From Rhodoferax sp. (GTDB lineage: Bacteria > Pseudomonadota > Gammaproteobacteria > Burkholderiales > Burkholderiaceae): 8,437 bases of DNA. Shown here one piece after another: positions 6,345 through 8,437 of the stretch. The notes beneath the pieces were generated by a model, which was not told where the DNA came from, did no database searches, and worked only from the letters and a program-made list of their open reading frames with translations. The stretch is from positions 1 through 8,437 of the forward strand of contig JAQGNA010000538.1 in assembly GCA_028292075.1 (NCBI GenBank), written 5' to 3'. The position numbers and the translations under genes were made by a program. Position 1 is the first letter of the stretch, and the number at the start of each line of letters is the position of its first letter.

Positions 6345-6352
6345 GCTAGATA
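6344..6352 (+). promoter_or_regulatory. Candidate extended -10 promoter of livH
   Basis: TGC followed by TAGATA (6347-6352) resembles an extended -10 element and begins at the last T of the terminator. No -35 is evident. Transcription from here would start near 6359 and would escape the terminator, leaving a leader of roughly 83 bases. Confidence 0.3.
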
Positions 6353-6374
6353 CACCCTCGTGCCCAAAAGGAGG

Positions 6375-6398
6375 GCCGCCGGTTCCAGGCCTGGCGGC
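6375..6398 (+). other. Leader hairpin upstream of livH
   Basis: GCCGCC (6375-6380) pairs with GGCGGC (6393-6398). The loop overlaps a ten-base palindrome, CCAGGCCTGG (6385-6394), so two mutually exclusive folds exist. An AAGGAGG sequence (6368-6374) abuts its 5' side with no start codon at usable distance. Confidence 0.4.
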
Positions 6399-6428
6399 AT
6401 TCGAGGTCTTCTTGCACATCACAAAAAC

Positions 6429-6432
6429 GGAG
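6429..6432 (+). promoter_or_regulatory. Ribosome-binding site of livH
   Basis: GGAG, nine bases before the livH ATG, in an A/T-rich, probably unstructured stretch. It supports the start at 6442. Confidence 0.65.
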
Positions 6433-6441
6433 TAATTCTTT

Positions 6442-7371
6442 ATGGAAATATTGCTACAGCAGATCATCAATGGTCTGGTCCTGGGCAGCATGTACGCGCT
6501 GGTGGCCCTGGGCTACACCATGGTGTACGGCATCATCAACCTGATCAACTTCGCCCACGGCGAAGTGCTGATGGTCGGGGCTTTGACCAGTTGGACGATC
6601 ATCGGCCTGATGCGTGACGCCTGGCCCACCTCGCCCGGCTGGCTGGTGCTCTTCGTCGCGTTGATCATCTCCTGCGTGGTGGCTGCCGCGCTCAACTTCA
6701 TCATCGAGAAGGTGGCCTACCGGCCGCTGCGCAACAGCCCCAAGCTCGCACCCCTCATCACGGCCATCGGCATGTCGATCCTGCTGCAGACGCTGGCCAT
6801 GATCATCTGGAAGCCGAACTACAAGCCGTATCCAACGCTGTTGCCAAGTGCCCCGATCGACATCGGCGGCGCGGTGATCACGCCGACGCAGATCCTCATC
6901 CTCGGCCTGACGGCGGTTTCGCTGGCCCTGCTGATGTGGCTGGTCAACTACACCAAGCTCGGGCGGGCCATGCGGGCCACGGCGGAGAACCCGCGCGTCG
7001 CCTCGCTGATGGGTGTCAAGCCCGACATGGTCATCTCGGCCACCTTCATCATCGGCGCGGTGCTGGCCACCATCGCCGGCGTGATGTACGCGTCGAACTA
7101 CGGCACGGTGCAGCACACCATGGGCTTCCTGCCCGGCCTCAAGGCCTTCACGGCGGCGGTCTTCGGCGGCATCGGCAATCTGGCCGGCGCGGTGGTCGGC
7201 GGCATCCTGCTGGGGCTGATCGAATCGATCGGCTCGGGCTACATCGGCACGCTCACCGGCGGTGTCCTCGGCTCGAACTACTCCGACATCTTTGCCTTCA
7301 TCGTGCTGATCATCATCCTCACGCTGCGGCCGTCCGGCCTGCTGGGTGAACGCGTGGCCGACCGCGCCTGA
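6442..7371 (+). CDS. livH: Branched-chain amino acid ABC transporter permease LivH
   Basis: This is one of the two inner-membrane permeases of a LIV/HAAT-family importer (BPD_transp_2 family), which forms the channel with LivM and is driven by the ATPases LivG and LivF. The 309 residues are the usual length. It is hydrophobic throughout, with about eight membrane segments. Family marks are the N-terminal INGLVLGSMYALVALGYTMV and YGIINLINFAHGE (29-41), then YRPLRNSPKLAPLITAIG near 93-110. The cytoplasmic ATPase-contact loop LGRAMRATAENPRVASLMGV lies at 173-192, followed by FLPGLKAFTAAVFGGIGN (229-246) and the C-terminal LRPSGLLGE. Leucine, isoleucine and valine are the standard annotation, but paralogues in Burkholderiales carry other amino acids, amides or aromatic acids, and without the binding protein the substrate is open. 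livM follows after 15 bases. Confidence 0.96.
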   Translation: MEILLQQIINGLVLGSMYALVALGYTMVYGIINLINFAHGEVLMVGALTSWTIIGLMRDAWPTSPGWLVLFVALIISCVVAAALNFIIEKVAYRPLRNSPKLAPLITAIGMSILLQTLAMIIWKPNYKPYPTLLPSAPIDIGGAVITPTQILILGLTAVSLALLMWLVNYTKLGRAMRATAENPRVASLMGVKPDMVISATFIIGAVLATIAGVMYASNYGTVQHTMGFLPGLKAFTAAVFGGIGNLAGAVVGGILLGLIESIGSGYIGTLTGGVLGSNYSDIFAFIVLIIILTLRPSGLLGERVADRA

Positions 7372-7373
7372 CC

Positions 7374-7379
7374 GAGGAG
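7374..7379 (+). promoter_or_regulatory. Ribosome-binding site of livM
   Basis: GAGGAG, three bases after the livH stop and seven bases before the livM ATG. The tight junction shows that the two permease genes share a message. Confidence 0.75.
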
Positions 7380-7386
7380 CACATCC

Positions 7387-8437
7387 ATGAAATCCAACAC
7401 CAATCTCAAACTGCTCGCTGGCGCCGCGGCACTGATCGTGCTGCCGCTGATCCTGCAGGGCTTCGGCAATGCCTGGGTCCGCATCGCCGACATGGCGCTG
7501 CTCTATGTGCTGCTGGCCCTGGGCCTGAACATCGTGGTCGGCTACGCCGGCCTGCTCGACCTGGGCTATGTCGCCTTCTTTGCCGTGGGCGCCTACATGT
7601 TCGGCCTGATGGCTTCGCCGCAGCTGACCGACAACTTCCCGGCCATCGCCGCCATGTTCCCGGGCGGTCTGCATTCGCCACTCTGGCTGATCGTGCCGCT
7701 CGGGGCCGGGCTGGCGGGCCTGTTCGGCGTGATGCTGGGTGCGCCCACGCTCAAGCTGCGCGGCGACTACCTGGCCATCGTGACGCTCGGCTTCGGTGAA
7801 ATCATCCGCGTGTTCATGAACAACCTGGACCACCCGATCAACATCACCAACGGCCCCAAGGGCCTGGGGCAGATCGACTCCATCAAGTTCTTCGGCCTCG
7901 ACCTCGGCAAGAACCTCGACCTCGGCGGCTACACGCTGTCGTCGGTGTCGCTGTACTACTACCTGTTCCTGGTGATGGTGGTGGTCAGCGTGATCATCTG
8001 CCACCGCCTGCAGGTCTCGCGCATCGGCCGCGCCTGGATGGCCATCCGCGAGGACGAGATCGCCGCCAAGGCCATGGGCATCAACACCCGCAACATGAAG
8101 CTGCTGGCCTTCGGCATGGGCGCTACCTTCGGCGGCGTCTCGGGCACCATGTTCGCGGCCTTTCAGGGCTTCGTCTCGCCGGAATCCTTCAGCCTGATGG
8201 AGTCGGTGATGATCGTCGCCATGGTGGTGCTGGGCGGCATCGGCCACCTGCCCGGCGTGATCCTGGGCGCGGTGCTGCTGTCGGCGCTGCCCGAGGTGCT
8301 GCGCTGGGCTTCCGGCGTGTTCGACCTGCAGCGGCTCACCGAGGGCCGGCTGGACGCCTCCATCCTGCGCCAGCTGCTCATCGCGCTGGCCATGATCATC
8401 GTCATGCTGCTGCGCCCGCGCGGCCTGTGGCCCACCC
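7387..8437 (+). CDS. livM: Branched-chain amino acid ABC transporter permease LivM, 3' partial
   Basis: This is the second permease of the LIV/HAAT importer and partner of LivH in the inner membrane. The frame runs from ATG 7387 to the window edge without a stop, giving 350 residues. The last visible part, LLRPRGLWPT (341-350), is the usual C-terminal signature, so probably only a short tail is missing. Visible marks are a first membrane helix at about 8-25, then LLALGLNIVVGYAGLLDLGYVAFFAVGAY as the conserved early block (42-70, given in part: LGLNIVVGYAG). TLKLRGDYLAIVTLGFGEI lies at 121-139 and NITNGPKGL at 152-160. The ATPase-contact loop RIGRAWMAIREDEIAAKAMG is at 212-231, followed by VMIVAMVVLGGIGHLPG at 274-290. 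livG and livF are the expected next genes, outside the window. Confidence 0.95.
   Translation, partial: MKSNTNLKLLAGAAALIVLPLILQGFGNAWVRIADMALLYVLLALGLNIVVGYAGLLDLGYVAFFAVGAYMFGLMASPQLTDNFPAIAAMFPGGLHSPLWLIVPLGAGLAGLFGVMLGAPTLKLRGDYLAIVTLGFGEIIRVFMNNLDHPINITNGPKGLGQIDSIKFFGLDLGKNLDLGGYTLSSVSLYYYLFLVMVVVSVIICHRLQVSRIGRAWMAIREDEIAAKAMGINTRNMKLLAFGMGATFGGVSGTMFAAFQGFVSPESFSLMESVMIVAMVVLGGIGHLPGVILGAVLLSALPEVLRWASGVFDLQRLTEGRLDASILRQLLIALAMIIVMLLRPRGLWPT

Noticed and set aside
6219..6617. Open frame of 132 codons running from the rarA-livH gap into livH as a leader gene
   Set aside because: It continues out of frame deep into livH, crosses the terminator, and its start lacks a ribosome-binding site.
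6454..8247. Open frame of 597 codons on the - strand opposite livH and livM
   Set aside because: Its His/Asp/Gln/Arg-rich translation is the typical antisense of GC-rich membrane-protein codons; livH and livM on the + strand are unmistakable.

Overview
The window is high-GC DNA with a conventional bacterial gene layout. Protein style, gene content and codon use suggest a betaproteobacterium of the order Burkholderiales, probably Comamonadaceae (Variovorax/Acidovorax-like). That placement is inferred from general familiarity, not from a search. Eight protein genes are visible, two of them cut by the window edges. I see no rRNA, tRNA, insertion sequence, prophage, CRISPR array or plasmid function.

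Left part (1-2835, + strand): the 3' four-fifths of a penicillin-acylase-family Ntn hydrolase of the AHL-acylase/aculeacin-acylase type, followed 22 bases later by a DTW-domain protein (TapT-like tRNA-uridine aminocarboxypropyltransferase). Middle part (2876-4702, - strand): an exported DUF2059 protein, a GNAT acetyltransferase and an SRPBCC/AHSA1-type protein, all pointing left. DTW and DUF2059 converge on a 40-base gap.

Right part (4851-8437, + strand): rarA, encoding the AAA+ replication-associated recombination ATPase, is divergent from the SRPBCC gene across a 148-base intergenic region. A 238-base intergenic region follows, holding a strong intrinsic terminator, candidate promoters and a structured leader. 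Then come livH and livM, the two permease genes of a branched-chain amino acid (LIV/HAAT family) ABC transporter. livM runs off the right edge with nearly all of its coding sequence present. The ATPase genes livG and livF would be expected just downstream, and no substrate-binding protein gene is visible.

The genes look like independent housekeeping and accessory functions rather than one pathway. The only clear operon is livHM, with acylase-DTW and SRPBCC-GNAT as possible co-transcribed pairs. I found no convincing previously undescribed system. The most rewarding places for a second look are the livH leader, where promoter, terminator, hairpin and an orphan ribosome-binding sequence are packed together, and the acylase, whose catalytic spacing matches quorum-quenching acylases.
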